From assembly GCA_038093515.1 (NCBI GenBank), contig JBBPSI010000006.1:186001-250000 (forward strand): a DNA stretch of 64,000 nucleotides, written 5' to 3'. A program made the position numbers and the translations under genes. Shown piece after piece: positions 35,606-47,938 of the stretch; position 1 is the first letter of the stretch, and every line of letters begins with the position of its first letter. The DNA is from Butyriboletus loyo. Lineage: Eukaryota; Basidiomycota; Agaricomycetes; Boletales; Boletaceae. The notes under the pieces are model-generated. The model was not told the DNA's origin, ran no database searches, and was given only the letters and a program-made list of their open reading frames with translations.

Positions 35606-37022
35606 GGAAAATTTGAAGCTGTCGCGAGAAAAGACAGGGAGAGGATGTCTGACAATGGTCGAAAACCTAAGCCGGGGTATATGTGAGTAGGGAACACCGG
35701 GACGAGCAAGCCGCCTGTACTCACCATCACTTTATATACTTTCGACCACTGCGGCAAATCCATTGGTTTCCCGGTCTTTTACTGCGCACGGCATCGCGAC
35801 GCTTGCGATTAGACATTGCCAAGTAAATATGAAAGCGATTCTTCCCGTCTTTGTCGATTAAAATGTAACATTTAGCCGATCCTTCACCCACAGAAGCATA
35901 GCAGCGGTCACTTCACCCAGCCTGCAGTTCTTGGCATCCCGATACGCGAGGAAGGGTTGCTTTATGTATCTAACCTCCGGGTAGAGGCCCCATTAGACTA
36001 GATTGCCTGTCCTACATAGGGCAGAACACCCCACAAAGGACAAACATGGATTTTTGTATTAAAAAAACCTCTGGGTGGCTGCTTCCTCGACGTGCGATTT
36101 TCGCGTGGCTCTACTCATCGAACCCAAATAAGTGTGAGTCGATTGTCTCGAGAGCCGAAAACCGAGATTATTACCTCACAGCAAGAGGTTTGTGGCGTCG
36201 AGGTTATCATGCCATCATTGCCATGTGCTGCATATGAACGAGCAAGATGAGCTGCGGACAGCCAAGGTAGGCACACGGGTTGTGGTAGAAGCCAGGGAAA
36301 AATCCAAAGTCGAGAACAGACAAGGAGCGACCATATTCCGAGGCCTGCAATGGTCATGCTTGGAATGTAAGACGTCGGCTCGAAAAGTGAGGGACCTACC
36401 AAGCACTAAAACCCTTTTGTAGGTGAAGGGCCTGGGCACGGTCTCAAAACAGCAAAGACGACGTCCTGCATGATAGTCGGGCGATATCTAGCAACTCTCG
36501 CCAAGAACACGAGTATTGAGAATCAGCGTGAACGACCCGGGAAAGCGGGGTACCATTGGCATTCGATTCGAATTGATCCGAGCCTACTGTATGATCCCGG
36601 AATAGAGCCCATTCCGTGCTAATAACATTGGCAGTCATCTTGATTCGTCGGTTTCATAGAATGCACGGTTTTGCATACTTTTCGATGTTCAGAAGGGTAC
36701 TTGGGATCCATGTAACACTCTAGGGCGGAATTAAAGCAGACTTGCATTCGAGTCACTGAAGGTTCAACGAAGCTAATGATCGAGGTTGGCGGGATTGGAA
36801 TTTTCGTACAGCCACTGATTTACCTTTGTCTATTGAAGTCGACCAGGTCCTATTGCTCCAGCAAGTCGCCCTCTCATTCGAAGCGGCGGCGTGTAGGAGC
36901 CGGTAGTACTGTATTTACAACAAGACCTACAAGAATCTATAAAAGCGGGAGCATCATCCCCTAGTTCACTACCATTGCATGTTGGTGGTCCTTGACATTC
37001 TGGACAATAGTAACATCGCCAA
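35606..37022. other. Gene-poor gap upstream of the MFS gene
   Basis: About 1.4 kb containing the MFS promoter and the 3' flank of giant gene copy 1. A minus-strand frame just past the copy 1 stop encodes a Cys-rich stretch (CYYCPECQG, then CRSCC); it could be an alternative 3' exon, but no supporting splice site pair was found, and the matching place in copy 2 does not keep it. Confidence 0.45.
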
Positions 37023-40000
37023 TCACCCATCCGCGACCCGAGGGACAGGAATGAAACGCACCCCATCATGACCATAGAAATCGTCCTCAGAAAGTGGCCG
37101 TCCATTGAGAAGTTTCCCCATGTGTGTTGGTGCAAACGGCACCCCTTTCCTGCGAAAGCCAATCAATGTCTTCACAGAAGCTACGGGCGAACGTTGGAAT
37201 GTGTGCGCCGTCTGTAGATGCCTCGGGCGATTCTTCGGCGGAATGAACCCGTCGACCCCAACCTCAGTGCCCTCCTCGCCTTTCAAGTCCCTTGTATATA
37301 CGCAAAGGAAACGACACAACCGAATGTACGTCTCGTAGTCATTCAGGTATAGCTGCCCAGCAAACACGTTCAACTGATCGATAAGAGGCCAAGGGGGAGT
37401 CCACCCGGTAGGGACAGTGGGGGTACTGTACAACGCAAGGTCGTCGCATGGTTTCATGGACTTGGTGACGCGGGGTGTATACACATGGAGTCGAACTTTG
37501 TCGCTCGACCTGATGTCCGGTATCAAGTGGTTGGCTTCGTAAGGGCTCAAAATGACGAGCACGTCGTTGCCATCTCTTTTCCCGGAAACAATCCACTGGA
37601 CAGGGCGCAAGTACTCGTCTAACCTTCCTGACGAGGGGACGGTCTTCTGGAAGTCTGTCGTTGCCAACACAAATTGACTCCAAACGTGCGCCTCCTTGGA
37701 AATTGCGGAAGTCGCATCGAGTGTCTTGAAAGCTGGATGAAAAGCGTTGGTATTTGTAGGAACGACGCCTGTCGTTACAAAGGTAGCGACATCTCGATGG
37801 AGTGAATGGGGCGCTGGGGACACTCTCGGCGGCAGTTCCACTTGTCGTTTCTGTTCACCTTCATGAATGACCTCTCGTTCTTGTTCTTCATCCATGCTCA
37901 CATCGTGGAGTGACAAAACCCCGAGCTCAATGCAACGTCGAAGAATATTCTGAGTGGCCGACGGGGAAGCTTTGGAAGTGTTGTGGCACCAATAGAGATT
38001 TTCCAACCTCTTGGCTCCAGGCTGGAGCCACTTTTTCGAAAGTGCCTTTGGGGACAGTTGGTTTCTGCAGAAGCTGCTCCAAGCGGCATATCGGTATGTA
38101 TGATCCATCCCTTGTTGTGCCCAATGAGATGCCCACCGCTGAATATCGTCGCATGTCTCACGTATAGCCCAGTGTAGGATATCCATCGTGTTGATGACGT
38201 CCAAAGGACCTTTTCCAGCCACGGAGCGGATACGCCGGTCAACTTCGAGAGGTGCGAAAAACATGATAGAATGTCCGTGGCCGAGCTTCCGCATCCGCAT
38301 GCAACCTACCAGCGACAAACTGTTAGATTAGTGGAATGAACTGGCACAAACTGTACAAACCTTGAACCAAACAATCCTTGGTGACCTTCGGGCCCAGTGT
38401 GGCGGCAGCGCGGAATCCGCTTGGAAACTTGATGTCGGTACCACGTGTATGAGCATCATCGAGGTATACGACGCATTGGTCTAACTGCTGCGCGAATGGT
38501 GACGATATCAGAAGTTGTGTATCTCCGTCTCTTGTCAGCACTGTCAACTCGTTGTCTTCGTTGAAATAGATAGCGGCCCATGCATCTTTTTTGATGTTAA
38601 GCCATACTTCGGCCAGTTCATAGTTTTGAAGATCGAGCATTTGAGCACCGACATCCAATAGGACTCGGATCTCGGGCTTCTGTGCAACCATGATCTTGAG
38701 GAACTCGCGTGTGGTTCGCCGCTCGCCGTTATCTTTAGTCATGCACATGTAGTGTTTATTCTCCGGCTGTAGAAGATGTGATAGAACCTTTGCGTTGGTC
38801 CCTCGCTGATGATCGGGGTCGCGTTGCGTGATGTCCATAGGCAGTAGATATTGACCGTCATTTGTTCCCGAAAACCCTAATGCATGGTTGAGCCAGTGAG
38901 CTCGGCAATCGAGTGAAGTTATCGTTATCGTCGACTTACCGGTCAGTACACATTTTTTCTTCTCTGCCAAATCCCAACCTGAACACGACAACTTTGAAGG
39001 AAACTCTTTGGCTTCTCTCGGGAACACGACACTCGAAAGGTAGAAATTGACTGTTGCCTGATTCCGCGAGAATACAGGAACTAGGGACTCCTTCCATTGG
39101 CTGGATGACTTGATGTTGATGCCACTGAGTGTCCGCAGATTTTCTGGCACACCAGGGCAGTCTTGAACCCAGAGGTCGTAATCCAAGGATGGGTCGTCCT
39201 GTTTGAGCAACATTTCAAAAGAAACTCTCAGCTGTTCTTCGCTGAGACCACTGTAGTAATACGAGAGGCAGGTCAGGATGTGATGGAAACGTCCGGATGG
39301 CCAAATTCGGCCTTTTGCGCTGGGACGTCTTTTGCTCTGTATGGGACTAAAAGCATGGTACGCGTTGGGGCAAGGCCATAGTCCACCCGCCACCGTCGAT
39401 CTCTGAAAACGAACAGAAGAATGCCGGTGGCCAAGAGGCCTCGCAGCAGTAGAAGACCACCCCAAATAGGAGTTTTCTGGGAGTATCTCTTTACCAATTG
39501 GAATTTTTTGGGAGGGACATCCGCGCACGATACGAACCATCGAATCGCGTCCCTGAGGTCCGAGCGGAGCTGTCCAAAGCTGAAGTTTGGAAGCTGTCCA
39601 TCGATGATATCTTGCACTATTTGCGAGATCAAGTCTTGGCCTGCGTCTGCGTCCAGGATACGCAAGTGGGGGAATGATCCGGACGGACCGCGCTCGTACT
39701 CTACTCCAAGCGGGAAACGGTCTCGAAGGGAAGACGTATGTTTACTCACCAGGCCGAGAATTTGTTGGGTGGTGGTCCATCGATCGGGGAAGCCCTCTAT
39801 ATGTTGCTGATGACCGATGGTATATACCAACTGATACCGAACGTGAAGGATTTCGTCGCTCTCGTCCAAAATATCTCGTGAATGAGAATGGAGCCACATC
39901 TGAAGCTTCAGTAGTAGGTTTGCCAGTTGACGGTCTTCTACTTGTGGTAGTTGCTTCTCCACGCTCACCAGTCTGAGCGACAAAACGTGCTCCGGCTGGA

Positions 40001-43000
40001 CGACCAGAATCCCACGCTCCTTCATGCATTCTGACAGAAGTCCATGGAACCCAGCCACCTTCTGATGATTAACCTCGAGGGAACGAGAGAATGGGATGAA
40101 GTATATTCGTCTATTGACGAGTCCACTCAGGCGATCCACAAGAAGGTGGAACATCTGCGCGGCCAATGCTCTCGGGACAATGACGCGTACGAGTTGATCG
40201 TCATCGGCGAGCACAACAACGATAGGGACGATCACGGATGACTTCCCCTCGCCCATATTGAGTTTCATGGCTGTATTGTTACCGGAGCGCGGCGTTATCA
40301 TTTCGTGGGCAACATCAACTTGAGCGCGACGAATCAAAAAGTTGCCTTGCAGCTGAGGTGGGCGAAGGACGGGGGGTCAGCTGGTATGCGTATCCATGAC
40401 ACGGGAAACACACCTGAATTAGCAGCCAGTCTGGATTTGACTCGGCGTTCCAACCATCACATCCCTCATTCTGCAGTTCTTTGCGGAGTTCCTCATGAAG
40501 GTTATCGAGGTGTAGTCGAAGCAATCTTGCAGCACGCTGTAGCTCGAGCGCGAGTAGAGTCAACCTTATGAGACATGTCTTCCACTCGTCAGAGAGTATG
40601 ACCGGGGAATTAGACGCGAGGAATCGGAAAAGCACATGTGGAGTGACGCGTGGCCATTGGCCGGACTGTTCGAGAGCTTGTTCACTGTAGCTTCTCGGGC
40701 CCAGATGCTGCTTGAGAGGGTGAAGTGCCCCCGTGTAGCTGGCTCTGCACTGATCATAATGTGCCAAAAGTGTCTCGACGGTAGGTAGCTTCGTCGCCGC
40801 GTGAGGTACAAGGAACATCTCACTTCCAAAGCATTCTGCACTAGCGCGAAGGGCCGAGATGTATCGTCGCTGGAATTGATTGACTGCGTTCGCCTCAGCC
40901 GTCGCAATTAGTTGGTGCAACGGGGCAGAACCAGGGAGTGGCATATTCTCAACATCGGCAGTGTATTGAGGCAACTTATCCCGTGCTTGTAATGATGGTG
41001 CATGTCTGGCGAATAACTGGTCTAGCGTGAATGAACACGGGGCGCAAGATGGAATGCTTTTCGAGGGACGGAAGGAGTAGGTGGGGGTTGGATTTTGGAA
41101 GACTTGGTATTGTATGTTGTTCAGAATCATCTGAACACGGGCAAGATGTTCTTTGAGCTTCAGATTGCGATGGCAGCTGGAAAAGTGGCTCTGAACATCG
41201 TATGTAAAATCTACCACGTCATATAAATCGGGGTTGAGCGAGCACTCTGGGGGAGTCTCGCTTGGCCAAGCCTTCAACAACTGTTGAACTGTTGCACTGG
41301 TGTCCGACCTTCGTCTCTTGCCATACATTTTGAGCCGACGTTTTTGTAAACTCTGAGGACTTTCGCCGGTTTTTGCAGGATCTCTGCTTTCAGGACTATG
41401 TTCGAAGGAATAGGCACAGGAGAAACCATAACCGCGCAGGGTGGCCGAGGAGGGACTAAATCCTTCTGAAGGTTTGTAAGAATCATAGTCTGGTGGGTCC
41501 TCCAAACGAAACCGTAAATCTGCTGCAAAGGCTACGAACACGGGGACCAACTGGGCAAGTTCCGACGAGGCATACGCCATCGCGGGCAGTGAGAAGAGTA
41601 AATGGAACCATTTTCTTTCATCACTTCCTCGCAGGAGATTGTATGCCCGGAGCCAGATCTGTGGAAGATCTGGAGCCAACCACGACCTGTCATATCGGAG
41701 AGATAAAGTAGCATCCTCGGACATAGTTCCCGTCCATGATCGCACCATGCCCAGTATATCCTTCCGAATCGCTGAATTAGTAGTCCGGCGGTGAACGACA
41801 GCCGCTGCGATATAAGCGCGATGCTCTCCCGAACGAGCCTCCTCCACTCGGTCTCTGGCGGAGTACCAGACATTGGGGCCTGCTCCGGAAGGCTGCGCAG
41901 AAAGCTCGGGTGGAAATAGATACGCAGCTCGTCGCGCAATGCGGTCTAGTAGGCTATCGTCACACGACGGAAATCCCTGGAACACCGTGCTCGACTGGCT
42001 CTCATGGAATAATTGCACTCTTTCGTAGTGCTCCTTGATCGCTTTGGAAACGAGGTACAAGTCGGGATGCTGAGAATTGACCGGAAGATTGACCCACTTC
42101 ACCTGCATACACCTGAAATGTGTGGGGTACCATGTGCGTGAAGGGCATATGGATGCAATCAAGCATAGGAGCTCCGCGTCATGAGTGCCGAACCTCATTA
42201 TGGACCAGCAGCTAGCTGACCGGAGTAGAGACAGCGCTTCCTCTGTGCCCGATCTGCCTGTCAGCGGATCGGTGCTACACCCACTGGTCAGAGCATGCAG
42301 GTAAGCACAGTACAGCTTGTTCGTCAAGCTAACATTTCCTGTCAAGTAGCCCAGGTCGACATCGATCCTATAGGTCTGGTACGTGACCCGTTGAAGGGCA
42401 GGACCACAGGTATCGATCTTGACGAGAACGTGATGACCATCCATCCGGAACGAAACCGCCCCATCTGGGATCAAAACACATCGTGGGATAAGTTCTTCGG
42501 CGTGGACATCTCCTCTGAGCTTTGGCCGAAGCACAAGCCGATTGACCAAACCAAACAGAGTTCCAATGGATTGATTCTCGTCATAAACCATGCCCAGGAT
42601 GTTGCGACATTGGAGGTTCCCATCCTCATCGACGTAAAAGGATAAGTGATAGCGGGGTAGAGCGACAGAGAGTTGCCATGATGACGAATGCTGGTCGGAG
42701 TCAATTGGGGACATGGTGACAAGGAGATTCTGTGGGGTATCGAGTGGCTTCAAGAGACTCGATAACATGGCCCAGGATTGGCTTCGGATGTCTATGAGGA
42801 GTTCACGGCCTCTGCGCATGCGATATTGCCCATCAATACAATCCATTATCCAGTTCTCCGACGAACCCTCCCAAAGGCTATCGAGAGGGCGAATCTCCAA
42901 GCTGGATGTAGAAAGGTTTAACCAAGGAGCGTGTCCATCAATCAATACATCCGGAAAGTCTCCCTTCAGCTTTTCTTGAGGGATGAACTCGGCAATTCCC

Positions 43001-46000
43001 GAATCAGAAAATGCTCGTATCACGAGATCGGAGTTGTTTCTCAGAGAAAAGTACACCTGGGCGTGCCACCGGAGTTCTCAAGGTTATACCTTTCACCTCC
43101 GAAAGTGCGCTCACCTGGTGACCGCAGATCATGCTCCGTGTCGAGTAATCCATCCCTGGGAGATCACTTGGTATGACCTCAAGCACTTGCTGAACAGGTG
43201 GTCAGCAACCTGCGTTACACTGGGCATGGCGCAACATACCCTGCCAAATAGTCGGTTGTATAGCGGATGCCGTAGAATTTCGTTCGGTAATCCCCGAAGC
43301 AGTTTCCCGTTAACCAACAGTGACCCATCAAGCAAATTGAGGTGCACCACTTGCGAACACTGCTGAGCTGTTCGTGCAGTCGTGCATGAGAACCAGCGCG
43401 AATTCGGATTCTTCAGTGGGATCCACTTTGAGCCTGGACGGTAGAAGGACCAAACCCTACCAACTGCAAAATTGATGCCTTGATCCATGGAGTCGGACTG
43501 AATGACGTCGCTCACGACACTCTCAAGGGCCAGAGAGACGCGGCGATCTCGCTCAAGGAGTAGTTGCGAATGTGCAGGGAGGGAAGAGACTTTGCTGGGG
43601 GTGTGCTTGTGGATTAATACAGCAGAAGAAAGTAAAACCTCGATGGCTTCTGCTGAATGAAGGAGCTTTCGGGCTACAGCGGGGTCAACGTCGAACGTGC
43701 TTCGACAAACGGCGGCGGCGTCCCGCAAAAACCCATGCAACTCTTCATCCCCCGGTGTTTTCGCGAGCTTAGCCGAAAGCTCCTGCACCCAAGAAAATAC
43801 CTTGCCACGTGTAGTACGAAGAAGTTCAAGCGCTTTCTGTGTGACAGCTTCATCAGGGCTGGACGCAAGTACACGACGGACCAAGAAGGAAATGGTATCC
43901 ATTGTCACTGCCCCAAGCCAATTTGCTTCGACATCCCGGAGGAGGTTTTCCAGCTCTCCTAGAAGTACATAGCAAAAGGAGGGCTCCTGGATCTCCTTAT
44001 GCCACGTCGGCTCCGTATTTACAAGCGGTCCAACTTGAGAAGCTGCCTGAGCCAACAGCAGATGGACTTCGTGATGATGGAAGCTTAGCGATCGAGACCG
44101 AAGCTCCCGCAAGATATTGAGCCATTGAAGTAGGCCACCGCTGCGCAAGTGTCCGAATGCCATAAATTCATGGATGGAAAGGTCCTCATGGCGTCGCTTT
44201 GGTTTGCCACGACTTCGTTCGACGTGTGGAAGGTGGCATCAATATACTTCTGCAAATTCTGGTATGGCCCGCTTTGAAGCTGGTAGGTGCAGTGCCTTCT
44301 GATGCTGACACGACGCAATGCCTTCGAGACAGGAATGCAAGCACGGGTATCAAAACCATAGAACGTCAACCCACTGTTGACGCTGACTTGACCCTGCGTA
44401 GCGGGAATGGACGTTGTACTAGAATGCCTGGACCCCGTATCAGAAGCGAGGGTAATCCGCGATCTCGGATGCTGAACAGTGTAAGGCTGGAGTCCGTTGT
44501 ATGCGCTGAGCTGGATTGTGGGTTCTTTTCGCTCAGCGGGCGGAGAAGAAAGATCGACCAAAAGATGAAATGTGGCAGTGCGCCACACGCTGAAAGAGAC
44601 TGGGCAATCTAATTCAAACACGACAGCCTCAGCGTGGAGCTGCTCAGCCGGCAACGGCCATTCGTGAACGGATATATGCATGTTCTCAAGTTTTCTTTCA
44701 AAGTCGCATTTGCTGCAGGGCTTGCTATGGTATTTAAAGCCAATTTGATTAATGGCGTAATGGTGATTAAGCATAGCAGCTTGTTTTTGCTGAGCGGCAT
44801 GACGAGCGTTCTCTCTCTCGAGTTCAGCGACCTTTGCACGAACTTCGTCCCTCGCTACTTCCTCGATCCGAGTCTTGAGACGTTGAAGATGTGAAGAGCT
44901 TCTGTAGAAACGGACGGCAAAGCTATTTGCAACGATTTCCGGAGAAAAAACCGATGCTCGATGTCGTGACCGGGAGTGGCGATCAGAGATGTATTGGTGT
45001 GCGTGACGAAGACGACGGAGGCTCCCAGTCCTGCAAACTAACAGATCCTCCAGAAGACTTGTGGGGACCTGCGGAGAGTACTCTGCGAGCATGGGAATTT
45101 CCTTGATAGCTGTTTTGTCGAGCGCAACCCAAAGCTCGATCACGGTCAACAGCATGACCGACAGGAGCTCTGGATTGTTCGCGTACGTTTTCAGCGCACT
45201 CGACGAGTATTCATTTGCCAAGATCTCTAGTTTCACGCAAGCTTCGTCATTGTTTTTGACCCCATCGACCCAGGCATCAATACCCTGCTCCACTGCCCGC
45301 TCGACATCGAAGAGGGCAACATGGGGCTCAATACGATATGCTTCCTCGAAAAAGTCCTTGTAAGAGGACAGAAAATCATCAAGAGTACCTCGAGGACGAT
45401 GTTCGGGGTTAAAAGGAGTGTAGAAAGTATCAATGCTGCCATCCGCGAGAGCGTTGCGAAGGTAGTCGCCACTCTCCAAGAGTGACAGCTGAATGTCTCG
45501 GGGAAGATCGAGCTGAGAAGGAGCCCACACTGGGGATACACGCTGAGCAGCCTGTATCTGTGCCCACCTCTTCTCAAGAGTCGATCGGAGAGAATTGCAG
45601 GTCTCCAACGCAGTGCGGGAGAGCCAGTCTGGTGCGGAAGAACCCAGCTTCCGCAAGCGTCGGCTGATTTTGGCTGACATGCATTGGAGTACATCGTTGG
45701 GGAGGTCCGTACAGATCTCCTCCTGTGCAAGGCGACACATGAAGAACAGCATGAATTCCTTGTAGGTATGATGCCCGAGAGTGGACCGATGAAGTGATGT
45801 CTGAAAGGCAACCTTGATAACCAGCCAGAGTGACGAGCGCCGCCACGGCAACTTCGAGCCGTTTGACATAACATCATCACCCACACGTTTGCTAATGCGA
45901 ACGATGTCGGCAGGGCGACCGACACCTCTCAAGATGCCAGTAAGCAACTTGGTGATATAACGCGGGTGAGTGGTGTCTCGGGGTTCGACAACAGTGGACT

Positions 46001-46612
46001 CTGATTCTAGACTTCGTGGAGCAGCATCAAGGATATCGTGGTCCATGTGAACGAGGAAGTTCGCTAGCTCAGAAAGGAAGCCCCCGTCTTCAAACACGAC
46101 ATTGGGGACCTCGATGGCTGGCCCAGGATACGAGCAGATGAGCTTTCCCCGCGTAGCCATCACATCCTCAGCCTTCGGGGATACCTCGAAGGATTCGAAG
46201 ATGGTGACATCTTTCTGCTTTCTAAAGATGACCGCCGCATTTTGTGCTCGGATAAGGAATGTACGAGTATCTGCAGATTGTGAGCTCTGAGGATATGGTG
46301 GAGGCTCGAAAGCTTACCCCCTACGCTCATGCTGCTGAGCTGAGAAATGGTCCGGAGCCGATCCAGACTTCCATACTGAGCAGTAACTTGTAGATTGTCC
46401 AACAATCCTAAGATGCAATGCCACTGAGGCAAGTTTGCGTTGTCGACGTGATTACAATAGATTCGCGCAACAGAGGCGACTGCCCCTGCTAGAGAATGGT
46501 CGTTGGGGATGCTGTGGTCATCCTCATCGGGGAGCTTGATGGGAAAAAATACATGCGTAACGATATATTCCAGTGTACGAAGGTCCCCGTGGTCCAGGAC
46601 AGAGTGAGACAT
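37023..46612 (-). pseudogene. Giant DUF6606/DUF3638/DUF3645 protein gene, copy 1, broken by two frameshifts
   Basis: A gene of about 9.6 kb. Exons: 46318-46612, 43240-46270, 43115-43189, 40414-43056, 38940-40352, 38361-38876, 37023-38305. An undamaged version would encode about 3,080 residues. The N terminus starts MSHSVLDHGDLRTLEYIV, then HVFFPIKLPDEDD and FLIRAQNAAVIFRKQKDV, typical of DUF6606. Near residue 2050 lies LNMGEGKSSVIVPIV (P-loop-like, DUF3638), followed by VNRRIYFIPFSRS. DUF3645 is seen as RRWRVDYGLAPTR and PYRAKDVPAQKAEFGHPDV. Fungal databases often label this family ubiquitinyl hydrolase, but to my knowledge its activity is not established. Compared with copy 2, one base is missing near 44192 and two are extra near 39280; each shifts the frame, giving stops at 44085 and 39273. 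Exon lengths confirm both (they fail to sum to codons by exactly these amounts). Sequencing error is the main alternative. Confidence 0.85.
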
Positions 46613-47938
46613 TGGAGCGACGCACGATATTGAGAATGGGTTTTGGAGCGAGACAGTGTAGTGTTAAAGGGGAAACTTGAGGAAAACACGCGTACGCGGT
46701 TCTGTTCTTATATTCGTTGATCTGTGGCAAAGAACGTGTCCTAAATTCACTGCCTGGATCCGAACAGCATAGGATGGTGGTCCGCCATAATTAATTAAAG
46801 AGAGAACTTGGCAGGTGCGAGTGAGTCCGAAGAGGGGCATGGCATCCTCCGCTGCTAGTGGGCCCTTCATGATCAATGCCCACAGCCCTCGCCACTGGAC
46901 CCACAATGAGACCCCGAAAGCAGACACGATGATAAGGCGTACTCACCTGTCTATGCAGCCCAGCTTGCTCAAAGTCCGGTTCAGCCGTACGAAGATGCTG
47001 AACCGCTCTTTGAAATATCAAACATCGAACACCCCGCCATAGCCGATAATCTGTTGACTAGGAGCTTGTTTGACGACCGACTCAGGGACTGACATGAAAC
47101 CTACCAGGCCAAGGTGCTTCTGACTTTGTACTTGCCGTTCGCTCGGAGCAGTGGAAGGGACCACGACGAGTACCATTTCAGATGGTCCATGCGATGGGAT
47201 CGTCTGCGGAATCAACAGGAGTACTTCAAGTACTACGAGGATGGTGACAGCGTGTGGTGCTCGACCATTCCAGATAGGGTATGGTGGGGTCAAGAGAGGT
47301 ACGCAGTATATTGAAACAGCTAAGAATTCAACACGACTGACAACCGACAACTCAACAGGCTGCGAACCTTCCGGCCCGTAAATCATTCTGATACTACCTA
47401 TTTTCCTCACAGACATTGCAAGCATCCTGCACCCCATTTACGAATGCCCTTGAAATTTCAACGTCTTCGCCTGCAGGTTCATCATGTTCCCTGCCTTGGA
47501 CAGAGTCAATGGTTCTTACAGTGCACACCAGCCTGTCATGTCTCCAGACACCCCAAATATATAGTGTACTGCGAAAAACAGGGGGCGATGCTGATTAACT
47601 TTAATTCGAGGAGGGAAGACCCTCGGGCACGATTGATGCCAACCAACGTGATTCTGCTGCCAGTTTCGGGTCGTCTTCTGCAGCCGTTCGTCACGCATAT
47701 GAATGAGGGTATAACAGTCAATTGAACAAGCAAACGAGATGGTCAAAAGATATCTATGATATATATTACTAAAAAAAAAACAATTGTAAAGATGACGTGT
47801 TGGACTGAGTGAGATAAATCAGTCCGTAATGCTCAAGGAAAAGAAGGGAACCTCCCCCAAAAAACAGTCCTTTAAACGCTCGTGAACCGCCCAGTGGATA
47901 TGCATGCAAAAAAAACGGAACGAGTGGAGCTAGCCCTA
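46613..47938. other. Gap with unassigned hydrophobic frames
   Basis: About 1.3 kb between the start of giant gene copy 1 and the end of the kinase gene. Minus-strand frames (47018-47437 and 46664-46927) contain hydrophobic stretches such as AVTILVVLEVLLLIPQTI but no continuous gene could be built. It may be a relic of a small membrane-protein gene. Confidence 0.35.

Noticed and set aside
36830..37022. Cys-rich frame after the stop of giant gene copy 1, considered as a zinc-finger exon
   Set aside because: Not kept in copy 2 and no clear splice sites.
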